Both the position numbers and the translations under genes were made by a program. Under the pieces are notes generated by a model, which saw only the letters and a program-made list of their open reading frames with translations, had not been told where the DNA came from and ran no database searches. A stretch of 47,425 bases of DNA, from positions 1 to 47,425 of the forward strand of contig CABUNJ010000020.1 of assembly GCA_902492935.1 (NCBI GenBank). The letters are read 5' to 3'. Below are positions 8,710-20,033 of this stretch, piece by piece. The DNA comes from an uncultured Collinsella sp. GTDB taxonomy: Bacteria > Actinomycetota > Coriobacteriia > Coriobacteriales > Coriobacteriaceae. Within the stretch, counting starts at the first letter, position 1, and each line of letters begins with the position of its first letter.

Positions 8710-8723
8710 CATTTGGGGGTTTA

Positions 8724-10085
8724 ATGCTACGCCGTAAGGTCACTGATAGGCTTTTGAGCTGGAAGAATAACTCCAATAAGGCATTGCTCGTTACTGGTGC
8801 GCGTCAGATTGGCAAGAGCTATGCAATTCGCGCGTTTGGAAAAAGCAACTACGCTTCGTATTTTGAGGTCAATTTACTACTCGATGTCGAAGCAAGGAAT
8901 GCACTTGTTGGCGCAAAGAACTCCGTTGACTTTATCAATCGCGTAGCCCTTCTTGCGGATGTGCCGCTTGTTGAGGGCGATACGCTTGTCTTTGTCGATG
9001 AGATTCAGGAGTATCCGCAGATCGTTACACTCATGAAGGCGTTGGTCGAGGATGGGCGCTTTAGCTATGTCTTCTCGGGGTCTATGCTTGGGACTGAGTT
9101 TAAGGGGATCTCTTCTTTTCCGGTGGGGTATGTAGAACACATTGTTATGCGCCCGATGGATTTTGAAGAGTTTTGTTGGGCAAACAGCGTTAGCGAGAAT
9201 GTGCTTGCAGGCATTCGCAGCTGCCTTGTCGAGAAACATCCTGTCGAAAACTATATTCATGAGGCGATGCTCAAGAACTATAGAGCTTATATCGTTTGCG
9301 GCGGCATGCCGGAGGTCGTTCAGAATTATATTGATTCGGGTTATTCGCTCGTGAGCACACGTGAGCTTCAAACTCAGCTGGTCGATCAGTACAAAAGCGA
9401 TATCTCAAAATATGCATCGACTCGAGCGTTTAACGTTCGGTCGATTTTTGAGCAAATTCCCGTTCAGCTTGAGGCGGAATCTCATCGCTTTGTTGTTTCG
9501 TCTCTGGGTGAGGGAGCTCGCCTTAAAAAATATGAGCAGGATTTCCTGTGGCTTGTTAACGCAGGTGTTGGATTGATGGTCGCCAGGGTGACGGAGCCAC
9601 GGAGTCCTCTCAAGAGGACGGAGAAAACGACGGCCTTCAAACTATATGAGTCTGATACAGGCATGCTCGCATCGCGGTACCCCGGCAGCACTGCACGCGC
9701 TGTCTATCTTGATATGAAAACTCCCAACCTTGGCGGTCTCTATGAGAACGTGGTCGCGCAGGAACTCGTTGCCCTCGGGGCGGATGCATGGTACTACCAA
9801 ACGCGTGAGGTCGGTGAAGTTGACTTTGTGATCGAAGGCGCCCACGGGCATGTTGTCCCAATCGAGGTCAAATCGGGCAAGAAGGTTCGAGCGCATGCGG
9901 CTCTCGATCGTCTGATGAGTGTGGGCGAGTACAAAATTCCCGAGGCCGTTGTACTGAGCCACGAGAATCTCAGCAAAGAGGGCAAGGTTCTGTACGTTCC
10001 AATCTACATGACGTTTTGTCTCGATGAATTTATGGAAAAGGATGACCCCAATAACGATTTCTCGTTCGCACCCATATCTCTCTAG
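8724..10085 (+). CDS. AAA_14 ATPase with DUF4143 and PD-(D/E)XK-like C-terminus
   Basis: A 453-aa protein of the AAA_14/DUF4143 family common in gut bacteria and archaea. Walker A is GARQIGKS (residues 25-32) and Walker B is TLVFVDEIQEYP (about 88-99). The DUF4143 region follows. Near the C-terminus GEVDFVIEG...IEVKSGK has the D-x(n)-E-x-K pattern of PD-(D/E)XK nucleases. The start is ATG 8724, preceded by GGGGG. The gene is visibly AT-richer than its neighbours and stands alone behind its own repeat array, as expected for a transferred gene. The family's function is not settled; defence, toxin-like or DNA-repair roles have been suggested. No partner gene is present. Confidence 0.85.
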   Translation: MLRRKVTDRLLSWKNNSNKALLVTGARQIGKSYAIRAFGKSNYASYFEVNLLLDVEARNALVGAKNSVDFINRVALLADVPLVEGDTLVFVDEIQEYPQIVTLMKALVEDGRFSYVFSGSMLGTEFKGISSFPVGYVEHIVMRPMDFEEFCWANSVSENVLAGIRSCLVEKHPVENYIHEAMLKNYRAYIVCGGMPEVVQNYIDSGYSLVSTRELQTQLVDQYKSDISKYASTRAFNVRSIFEQIPVQLEAESHRFVVSSLGEGARLKKYEQDFLWLVNAGVGLMVARVTEPRSPLKRTEKTTAFKLYESDTGMLASRYPGSTARAVYLDMKTPNLGGLYENVVAQELVALGADAWYYQTREVGEVDFVIEGAHGHVVPIEVKSGKKVRAHAALDRLMSVGEYKIPEAVVLSHENLSKEGKVLYVPIYMTFCLDEFMEKDDPNNDFSFAPISL

Positions 10086-10146
10086 CCATTTGAATCCGCA
10101 ATCCAGCCCCGTCCACGCATCAATGCATTTCCCAAGGTGCTGCGCG

Positions 10147-10167
10147 TTTCGCGGCAAAGCCGCGAAA
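10147..10167. repeat. Perfect hairpin TTTCGCGGC/GCCGCGAAA
   Basis: Two 9-bp arms enclose an AAA loop, 62 nt after the ATPase stop, followed on the plus strand by AAAAG. With no T run on the plus strand it is a poor intrinsic terminator for the ATPase gene, although position and stability fit a transcript-end or processing hairpin. Confidence 0.6.
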
Positions 10168-10237
10168 AAGCAAAGGGACAAAAGGCCCCCACAACCACGT
10201 CCTTCATCCGCCCACACAATCCGAGAACGTAGTCGTA

Positions 10238-10362
10238 GCAGGATCTGAGGGCTGACCTTCGCGGACACTCCACAGGACGAAAGAACCCCCGCCGCACGTA
10301 GTGCGCAGCGGGGGTTCTTTCATGTCCGAGGACGTCCGCGAAGGTCAGCCCTCAGATCCTGC
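10238..10362. repeat. 29-bp perfect inverted repeat enclosing the nifJ terminator
   Basis: Bases 10238-10266 are repeated exactly, inverted, at 10334-10362. Between them lies a second hairpin (10280-10320). The whole 125-bp block could form a nested cruciform just after the nifJ stop codon (10373). An exact 29-bp match in an intergenic region is far beyond chance and suggests recent duplication or gene conversion. Confidence 0.92.
10280..10320 (-). terminator. Bidirectional terminator between the AAA ATPase gene and nifJ
   Basis: 13-bp arms AAAGAACCCCCGC/GCGGGGGTTCTTT enclose an inner CGCAC-GTA-GTGCG stem. Both strands end the stem in TTCTTT, so it can work in both directions for the convergent ATPase and nifJ genes. 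Confidence 0.85.
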
Positions 10363-10372
10363 GGTGGGAGAC

Positions 10373-13912
<3,540 letters not shown>

Positions 13913-14363
13913 ATACCCCTCTCCTCTCATATAGGTATACAGGCCCCGGCGATCGCCGGGATGTTGGCGTGATGGGATTTACGCTGTTGCTTCCAATCAT
14001 CTGGCAGGCAGGCTCAGCAGCAGGTACGTGGCGTGGAGAGAAGACATGCCGAGGCGAGGGGCAACTGATGCGCCCCACAGACCCGACCGCCCGTCTTGCA
14101 CATGACCGAGCGCCGCAAAGGCCGCATGCCGGATGCTCCCGGGCACGCCCCGGCGATGGGAAGCGCCCGCAACGGAAATCCGCATGCGGGTTTATTGTAC
14201 CCCGCCGTCAAGTGTAATTTCGGCAAATATAGGCGTGCGGTAAAGGTTTACCTTGGGTGACTGCCAAGGGCCAAAATGGCCTCTCCATCCCCAGGCGACC
14301 GGCTCTGGCGCGCCGAGGAGTGTCCCCAAGTGCCGGCAGAAAAGGAACGTCCCTAACTGCCGG
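13913..14363. promoter_or_regulatory. nifJ upstream region and FHA-gene 3' region
   Basis: About 450 bases without a supported gene. Bases 13943-13960 contain a GC palindrome (CCGGCGATCGCCGG), and 14190-14205 on the minus strand shows TACAATAA, a possible -10 for nifJ, which would give a long leader of nearly 300 nt. Bases 14332-14364 form a hairpin (GCCGGCA/TGCCGGC) that overlaps the stop codon of the FHA gene and is flanked by GGGGACA and GGGACGTTC motifs related to the 5809-5866 repeat. No riboswitch was recognised. Confidence 0.4.
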
Positions 14364-15302
14364 CTAGAGGGCACCGAAGAGAATGGCGTAGGTAGTGGAT
14401 TCGCCGAGCTTGAGCTCGTCGCCGGGATTGAGTTGGGCGGAACGGCCGGGCTCGACCTGAATGCAGACGCGCGTGGCCCCGTTTACCACCACGGTTCCGT
14501 TGGTGGACGACAAGTCCTCGACGTGCCAGATATTTTGAGCATCGCACCAGATATGGGCATGGCGGGCCGAGACATCGTCGCCGACGTCGGTAATATCGCC
14601 CTCACCAGTGGCCAGCGCGCCAATCTCAACACCCTGCTCACTCGGCTGAATCCAGCGCGGGGCGCTCACGACAAAACTGTTTTGCACGCGCAGCAAGCCC
14701 AAGGGGTGCGCCGGGGCGGGTTCGCGTTCGCCCGCAGTCAGCGACATGCCAAGCGAACGCGGCGTGGATGTGCCTCCGCCACAGGTCGCGTGTGCGTAGT
14801 CGATGGCATAGTTCACCGAGGACCGCACATCCGCCGAACAACCGACGGCGACAAACAGCACCAGCACGGCCTCGGCGCGCTCGGCGGGCATGAGTTCCGC
14901 CGCCTGGGACAGGCGATCGAGCGCGTTGCGATAGAGATTCGTGTCCTGGTGGCACTCTTCGAGCGCGCGTACCATCGGTTCACCTGCAGGACCGCACACC
15001 ATATTGATCACAGCCGTGGAGTCCATGGGATTGCGCTGGCGCAGGGCCAGTTGCGACATAATACGCGCAGCCGAGGTACCGTATTCGGCAAAGTAGCGCT
15101 GCTGAAGCGTGCCGACCGGCGCGCGAACGATAAAGCGGGAAACCCAAGAGCGATCGGCGGCTCGGCTCTGCGGGCTGCGGCCGTCGGCGAGCGGACGGGA
15201 CGAAAGCACCAAGCCGCACAGCTCGATATGGCTCAGATGCGCCGCGCGCTTAAAGATGTCAAACATGGCCCCGCATGGGGTGAGCTCAACTTGAGATGCC
15301 AT
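14364..15302 (-). CDS. FHA-domain protein of the minus-strand kinase unit
   Basis: A 312-aa protein. The C-terminal 90 residues form a forkhead-associated domain: phosphothreonine-loop residues in DDVSARHAHI (the Ser-x-x-His block) and LSSTNGTVVVNG are present. The N-terminal 210 residues are a soluble region I do not recognise, with several Cys and His. The start is ATG 15302 with GGAGG 8 nt upstream, 3 nt after the stop of the kinase gene. It is thus the last gene of a coupled kinase-FHA unit and is the natural phospho-dependent target or adaptor of that kinase. No membrane segment is visible. The transcript probably ends at the hairpin around 14332-14364. Confidence 0.82.
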   Translation of the reverse strand: MASQVELTPCGAMFDIFKRAAHLSHIELCGLVLSSRPLADGRSPQSRAADRSWVSRFIVRAPVGTLQQRYFAEYGTSAARIMSQLALRQRNPMDSTAVINMVCGPAGEPMVRALEECHQDTNLYRNALDRLSQAAELMPAERAEAVLVLFVAVGCSADVRSSVNYAIDYAHATCGGGTSTPRSLGMSLTAGEREPAPAHPLGLLRVQNSFVVSAPRWIQPSEQGVEIGALATGEGDITDVGDDVSARHAHIWCDAQNIWHVEDLSSTNGTVVVNGATRVCIQVEPGRSAQLNPGDELKLGESTTYAILFGAL

Positions 15303-15305
15303 GAC

Positions 15306-17150
15306 CTAGGCCTCCTTGGTCGTAGAAATAGAATCGGACGATACTTCGACAGGTCCGCCAAAAGTACGGGCAGCTGCGGCTCCACCGGCAAGCGGAGTCG
15401 CCATCTGGGCTTTTGTGCGTCGCGGTGCCGAAACGGGAAGTTCAAAGGCAAAGCCCATCGCAAGCAAAAACCACGTAAGCGTATAGGTTGCAACCAGAGC
15501 GGCAACAAGGCCGCCCATCACGGCGCGTTGGGAAAAAACGCTACATGCAGCCACAACCAGCACCGGAACCTCGCAGGCAGAAAGCGCAAGCACACCCTGC
15601 AGGAAGCCCGAGCGCCGATCGCGCGCAAGTGCCCCCGCGGCAACGCCGGCTATGCCGGGCAGCGCCAACGCCAGTGCGGCAATAATACCCGGTAGCGACC
15701 CAGACCACACGAGCGATCCCAAAGTCGCCGTCACGCGAGCGCCCGACGCCAGCAGCGCGGCCGAAACCACGACCACAGCCCAAACCACGCCACAGACGAC
15801 CGTCGCGCCGACCATCAGCGCGCGACGAACCGCGCGGCCGGACGCATCCATGGGGCACGGCGTGAGCGGCTCGCCGCGGAGCGAACGACCGACATTTTGC
15901 GCATAGTGGTCACAAAACGCCGAGAGCGCCGCCTCGACCGCCGCCGGCTCGGGACGATCTTTTTGATGGCTGGACAGACAGGCCATCACCACGTCGAACA
16001 GCTGGGCATCGACAAACGCCAGCGCATCGCGTAGCTCTTCGGAATCCGGCTCAAGCCCTAGCTGCTGGGCCTGCTCGGCCGCGGCGAGCGCCACATCGGG
16101 CTCACGACGAAGCAGCTGAGTCAAATCACAACCGGGCGCATGGGCACCAATAGGATAGTCGGGCCGCGTGTCCATCTTGAGACGGTAGGGGCTGGCGATG
16201 TCGCGCGTCTTTTTGCGCGAACCCGAGGTGCCCGAAGTGCTCGGCGCGGCTTCGTATGGCGCGACGCCGGCAATGAGCTCGTAAACCGTGCTTGCCGCGG
16301 CATAGACGTCAATCGCCGGCGACATACGCAAAACGCGCAGGTCGGGAATATCGTCGGTGAGCATCTCGGGCGGGGCATAGGCAACCGTCGCGCGACGCAG
16401 CGTGGCATAACGCTCCGTAAACGACGCCTTGCCGCCGGTACCGGCCACGGCCGACGCAGGCTCGAGCGCCAGCGACGAGCCAAAGTCGATCAGGCACAGG
16501 TCAAAGGTGCCCTCGGCAAGCTGCCGGTCAAGCGGTAGACGCGCCGTACGCACCATAATATTAGCGGGCGAGATATCGCGATGGACAAAGCCCTCACCCA
16601 CCAGGCTCATACGGCAGAGCAGATCGAACAGGTCGCGACCCAGACGCGCCGCCACAAGCGGCGACAGGCGTCCGGCATCGTCCACGGCAAGTCGCGAACG
16701 CAAGCGGGCAAGCGTCTCGCCCTCGACCCATTCCATGACAATTGCAGGCACACCGTCGACCTCGCCCCAGCCATAGAGGCGGGGAAAGCCCTTAAGGCCC
16801 GAAAGGGCGCGATGGCATTCGTATTCCTCGCGAAACGCCGCCTTGAACTTGGCGACCAGCGCCTCGTGAGCGGTATCGTCGTCGAACTCATCGCGCGCCG
16901 GCAAGATGAGCTGCTTGAGTGCCACGGCCTCGCCTTGGGCGTTGACGGCACGCGTCACGCGGCCGATACCGCCACGGCGCATGGTGGCATCGTCGGCAAA
17001 CAGCATCGTAAAACGACGCAGATAGGCAGGCAGCTCGTCCTGACCGAGCGCAATGACCGGCTCAAACCCGTCGACACGCGCCAGGCGCAGGCCGACCATG
17101 GGATCGCGACCGAGCGATTGTGGTGTGGTGGATGCAAGATCGGTCATCAT
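15306..17150 (-). CDS. Membrane Ser/Thr protein kinase with C-terminal transmembrane domain
   Basis: A 614-aa protein with an N-terminal Hanks-type kinase domain (about 55-420) and four or more hydrophobic helices at about 455-600. The catalytic Lys79 (AVALKQL), HRD190-192 (FVHRDISPANIM) and DFG222-224 (LIDFGSS) are intact. The glycine-rich loop RRGGIGRVTRAV is recognisable but degenerate. There are no PASTA repeats; the C-terminus is a bundle of membrane helices, as in the second kinase at 23486. It starts at 17150 with an ATGA overlap with the upstream anchored protein and is followed after 3 nt by the FHA gene. The unit therefore links a surface protein, a kinase and a phosphopeptide reader. 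Confidence 0.9.
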   Translation of the reverse strand: MMTDLASTTPQSLGRDPMVGLRLARVDGFEPVIALGQDELPAYLRRFTMLFADDATMRRGGIGRVTRAVNAQGEAVALKQLILPARDEFDDDTAHEALVAKFKAAFREEYECHRALSGLKGFPRLYGWGEVDGVPAIVMEWVEGETLARLRSRLAVDDAGRLSPLVAARLGRDLFDLLCRMSLVGEGFVHRDISPANIMVRTARLPLDRQLAEGTFDLCLIDFGSSLALEPASAVAGTGGKASFTERYATLRRATVAYAPPEMLTDDIPDLRVLRMSPAIDVYAAASTVYELIAGVAPYEAAPSTSGTSGSRKKTRDIASPYRLKMDTRPDYPIGAHAPGCDLTQLLRREPDVALAAAEQAQQLGLEPDSEELRDALAFVDAQLFDVVMACLSSHQKDRPEPAAVEAALSAFCDHYAQNVGRSLRGEPLTPCPMDASGRAVRRALMVGATVVCGVVWAVVVVSAALLASGARVTATLGSLVWSGSLPGIIAALALALPGIAGVAAGALARDRRSGFLQGVLALSACEVPVLVVAACSVFSQRAVMGGLVAALVATYTLTWFLLAMGFAFELPVSAPRRTKAQMATPLAGGAAAARTFGGPVEVSSDSISTTKEA

Positions 17151-18052
17151 AGGGCAAGCGCCGCCACGTTACTGTTGAAGTTACCGAGCGCGACGTCATC
17201 ATCGCCGTAATGGCCGACCCATTGACATAGGTTGGTGTAACAGCCCCACAGATTGGCATACTGCTGATACCACTTTGACCGGGGCGAGAATGTCTGACGA
17301 CCGAACTCGGCTCGAATGACAAACATCTCCCCGACCAGGCTGTCGCACGGCCTGGGATCTCCCGTAGAGTTATAGGTCGAGACCACGTCATTGGCACGAG
17401 AGACATAGCCGTCGAGCATGTTGTACTTGGTCACAAGCCAACTGTGAATGCTCTCTTCCTCAGCAGCGGAAAGGCCACCGGAGTTTGCATCGTTGTCAGT
17501 GTTGCCGCCCGTCGAACCGCCGTTTCCAGACCCTCCGGTAGAGGAACCCGACCCAGAGCCGCCGCCCGAACTCGATGAATCCGAGCCGGAGCCAGAAGTA
17601 TCCGAGCTACCGGGCTTTCCGGACTGCTGGGCGTCCTGCTCCTTCTGCTGCTCGACCTTATTCACCGTTGCCGCCACGCTATTGTTGGACAACCGATCGA
17701 TGATCTTGGTATTGGTGAGTACGATGGTTTTGCCATTGGCAAGCTTGACTTCGTTGTCCGGGGCCTCGGCGCCGTCCGCGTCGTCGGTGCCAAACACAAT
17801 ATGCGCGACCACACTTGCCCAAGCATATCCAGTCGTGGTGCCCAGATCACTTTTGACCTCATGCCCCACGCGCGGTTCGCGTGCGGCATGCGCCTGCATC
17901 ATGGACGGCACGGTCATGCCATAGGCAGAAACGCCAGCTATGACCAGCACCAGCGAGCACGACAGCAGCACGTACGCCCGCGGCGCCAAGCCCAGTCGGC
18001 GTCGCATGCGCACCGCGGCGCCGCGCTTTGTCTGAGTGCCACCGGGCCGCAT
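17147..18052 (-). CDS. Membrane-anchored extracytoplasmic protein with Ser/Gly linker
   Basis: A 301-aa protein of unknown function. A basic N-terminus (about 1-25) precedes one membrane helix (about 27-48), then an extracytoplasmic region, a low-complexity Gly/Ser/Asn linker (about 150-190) and a compact C-terminal domain with Tyr/Trp and three Cys (PRPCDS, WGCYTNLC). The start is ATG 18052 with GGAGGAG 7 nt before it. It overlaps the kinase start by 4 bp (ATGA), so the two are co-translated. An outside domain tethered upstream of a kinase is the layout of a sensor or regulator for that kinase. This is inference; I recognise no ligand-binding family. Confidence 0.72.
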   Translation of the reverse strand: MRPGGTQTKRGAAVRMRRRLGLAPRAYVLLSCSLVLVIAGVSAYGMTVPSMMQAHAAREPRVGHEVKSDLGTTTGYAWASVVAHIVFGTDDADGAEAPDNEVKLANGKTIVLTNTKIIDRLSNNSVAATVNKVEQQKEQDAQQSGKPGSSDTSGSGSDSSSSGGGSGSGSSTGGSGNGGSTGGNTDNDANSGGLSAAEEESIHSWLVTKYNMLDGYVSRANDVVSTYNSTGDPRPCDSLVGEMFVIRAEFGRQTFSPRSKWYQQYANLWGCYTNLCQWVGHYGDDDVALGNFNSNVAALAL

Positions 18053-18074
18053 GTGCTCTCCTCCAACAAAAACA

Positions 18075-18092
18075 CGCCGCTCGGGAGCGGCG
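18075..18092 (-). terminator. Terminator between recR and the surface-protein/kinase unit
   Basis: Arms CGCCGCT/AGCGGCG with a 4-nt loop are followed on the minus strand by GTTTTTG. It lies 23 nt before the start codon of the anchored-protein gene, so it ends the ybaB-recR transcript just upstream; the downstream unit must start very close by or within it. Confidence 0.7.
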
Positions 18093-18297
18093 CATTCATT
18101 CGAATCCACATTTGAGTGTATCAGCGAACCCAAAAGGTTGCGCAACGAATGGGCAAATTAAGGACGCGGGCGGAAGCATCCATGCGATAAGCGGATACGA
18201 AGCATCTTTGTTGCACAACAAACTCACAGTCGCACGGGGAAATTATGACCACCCCGTGCGTCGCGAGGAAAACATACGGCAGGAGCAGGCTCGCCAC

Positions 18298-18894
18298 CTA
18301 AATCGCGCGACGGGCCTCAATGGCGCGGCCAAGCGTAAGCTCGTCGGCATACTCCAGGTCGCCGCCCACGGGCAGGCCGCTCGCCAGACGCGACACCTCG
18401 ACGCCCAGCGGCTTGATAGTGCGGGCCAGGTAGCTCGCCGTGGTCTCGCCCTCGATGTTGGGGTTGGTGGCGATGATGACCTCATGGATATCCTCGTGGC
18501 CCAGACGCGCCAGCAGCTCGCGGATGTGCAACTGCTCGGGACCAATCTTGTCCATGGGGCTGATCACACCGCCCAATACGTGGTAGAGGCCGTGGTAGCT
18601 GCCCGTGCGCTCGATCGCCTGGACGTCGCGCGGCTCGCCCACCACGCAAATGCGAGTGGTATCGCGCATCGGGTCCTGGCAGATGGAGCACTCATCGGCC
18701 GTGGCGTAGTTAAAGCAACGGCTGCAAAAGTGCACTTCCTGCTTAACCTCCAGGATGGCCTCGGCCAGGCGGCGGGCCTCCTCGGCATCGGCCTCGAGCA
18801 GGTAATAGGCGATGCGCTGGGCCGACTTGGGACCAATGCCCGGCAGACGACCCAGTTCATCGAGCAGTTTTTGCAGACTGTGATTCGCACTCAT
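18298..18894 (-). CDS. recR: Recombination protein RecR
   Basis: A 198-aa protein of RecF-pathway repair that helps load RecA at single-strand gaps. Motifs in order: the helix-hairpin-helix LPGIGPKSAQRIAYY near residues 17-31, the four-Cys zinc finger (CSRC...CSIC, about 57-72), and the Toprim domain with VVGEPRDVQAIE and the acidic GLYHVLGGVISPMDKIGPE block. The gene follows ybaB by 13 nt on the same strand, the classic dnaX-ybaB-recR order, although here a DUF4160 gene pair separates dnaX from ybaB. No good ribosome-binding site precedes the ATG, so translation may depend on coupling with ybaB. Confidence 0.96.
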   Translation of the reverse strand: MSANHSLQKLLDELGRLPGIGPKSAQRIAYYLLEADAEEARRLAEAILEVKQEVHFCSRCFNYATADECSICQDPMRDTTRICVVGEPRDVQAIERTGSYHGLYHVLGGVISPMDKIGPEQLHIRELLARLGHEDIHEVIIATNPNIEGETTASYLARTIKPLGVEVSRLASGLPVGGDLEYADELTLGRAIEARRAI

Positions 18895-18907
18895 ATATAT
18901 GCGTGTC

Positions 18908-19228
18908 TTAGAACGGCATGCCCGGGATGTTGAGGCCGCCGGTGATGGCGCCCATCTGCTTGTTGGCGAGCTCGTTGACGCCGCGGACGGCCTCGTTGAC
19001 GGCAGCCATGATCATGTCCTGCAGCATATCGACGTCCTCGGGATCGAGGGCATCGGGATCGATGGTGAGGTTGACGAGCTCCATCTCGCCGTTAACGGTC
19101 ACCTTGACCATGCCGCCGCCGGCAGAGGCGTCGACGGTCTGGGACTTGAGGTTCTCCTGCGCGGCGGCAAGCTGCTCCTGCATCTTGCGAGCCTGCTTCA
19201 TCATCTGCTGCATGTTCATACCGGCCAT
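18908..19228 (-). CDS. ybaB: YbaB/EbfC-family nucleoid-associated protein
   Basis: A 106-aa DNA-binding protein. The Met/Gln-rich N-terminal coiled helix (MQQMMKQARKMQEQLAAAQE), the central VDASAGGGMVKVTVNGEMEL strand pair and the C-terminal NEAVRGVNELANKQMGAITG helix are diagnostic of YbaB/EbfC. The family forms tweezer-like homodimers on the nucleoid. The start is ATG 19228 with AAGGAG 5 nt upstream. It is directly upstream of recR, its usual partner. Confidence 0.95.
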   Translation of the reverse strand: MAGMNMQQMMKQARKMQEQLAAAQENLKSQTVDASAGGGMVKVTVNGEMELVNLTIDPDALDPEDVDMLQDMIMAAVNEAVRGVNELANKQMGAITGGLNIPGMPF

Positions 19229-19412
19229 GATGGCTCCTTTACGTGCGGCCGCACGCCGAGCTGCAAGGGCAGCCGGAGCACGGCGGAACTTTCAAACTCA
19301 AAAATCGTACCACGGCGCGGGGCAAGCAAGCGGGGCGGACGTGTTACCTCAGTCGATATACATGTCCCGGAGTGCAAGCCGCACCCAAAGATTATGCATG
19401 GTCGAATTAAAA

Positions 19413-19432
19413 GCCCCTAAAGAGCTAGGGGC
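19413..19432 (-). terminator. Terminator after the DUF4160 gene pair
   Basis: Arms GCCCCTA/TAGGGGC with a 6-nt loop are followed on the minus strand by TTTTAATTC. It is 21 nt downstream of the DUF4160 stop. The remaining gap to ybaB (19229-19412) contains nothing I recognise besides the ybaB leader. Confidence 0.82.
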
Positions 19433-19453
19433 CCTAAGTCCAATGAGTGGCCC

Positions 19454-19726
19454 TCAGCAGTAAAACGATAGCCCACCGGTTGTTTCTTTCCAACGCTTGC
19501 AAATCAGCGCATGGTTAGATGAAACAAACTGCATGATATCGCGTAAATCCCGAGCAGGAATATCGCCCTTGTTATGGGCCAGCTTGCATCCGCCGGAGCG
19601 GGTAAGCCATATCTTGGTTGCCTCGGCAGTGGGGCGCTTGACCGCTACATGAACACGGACGGGTTCGCCGTTCTCCCCCGTCCAGAAGAAGATGATGTAC
19701 GGCCCGAGTCGAAACAGGCTAGGCAT
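19454..19726 (-). CDS. DUF4160-domain small protein
   Basis: A 90-aa protein with the DUF4160 pattern: MPSLFRLGPYIIFFWTGENG at the N-terminus, then RVHVAVKRPTAEATKIWL. It starts at ATG 19726, inside the last codons of the preceding gene (8-bp overlap), so the two are coupled. Longer frame extensions upstream are spurious. DUF4160 proteins typically occur as the second gene of compact two-gene modules, often with DUF2442, and are suspected toxin-antitoxin-like units. No experimental function is known to me. Base composition is a little AT-richer than the flanking dnaX and ybaB genes, which fits insertion between them. Confidence 0.75.
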   Translation of the reverse strand: MPSLFRLGPYIIFFWTGENGEPVRVHVAVKRPTAEATKIWLTRSGGCKLAHNKGDIPARDLRDIMQFVSSNHALICKRWKETTGGLSFYC

Positions 19727-19979
19727 AGACTCGTCCGCCTTCGTAGGCAAAACGCAGGATGAGCGGGGCATTGTTACGCACGAAATCATCGAGTTCTTTG
19801 AGGTCCGCTTCGCTAAAGCCCTCGTGTGACACCCAATTGAATGCCGGCAAGATACACTCCGCCGTGTCAAAACCCCAATCGCGCGGGCGCTCCACAACAA
19901 CCTTCACCGTGTTGTCCTCCCGGACTTCGGAATACGAAACCTGCGTATCGTCCTCAAGGCAGACATATTCCCACATCAT
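19719..19979 (-). CDS. Small partner protein of the DUF4160 gene
   Basis: An 86-aa acidic protein: an N-terminal beta-rich part (MMWEYVCLEDDTQVSYSEV) and a C-terminal helix ending in RNNAPLILRFAYEGG. I cannot assign a family with certainty; by position it is the usual partner of a DUF4160 protein. Its stop TAG lies inside the start of the DUF4160 gene. A GGAG-free leader precedes the double ATG, so expression may be weak. A two-component TA-like or regulatory module is the working idea, from gene order only. Confidence 0.65.
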   Translation of the reverse strand: MMWEYVCLEDDTQVSYSEVREDNTVKVVVERPRDWGFDTAECILPAFNWVSHEGFSEADLKELDDFVRNNAPLILRFAYEGGRVYA

Positions 19980-20033
19980 AAGCTCGCTCCGTTCAAAGGG
20001 TTCTCTTCTTGAGCAGTATACCCGCCTGCGCAG

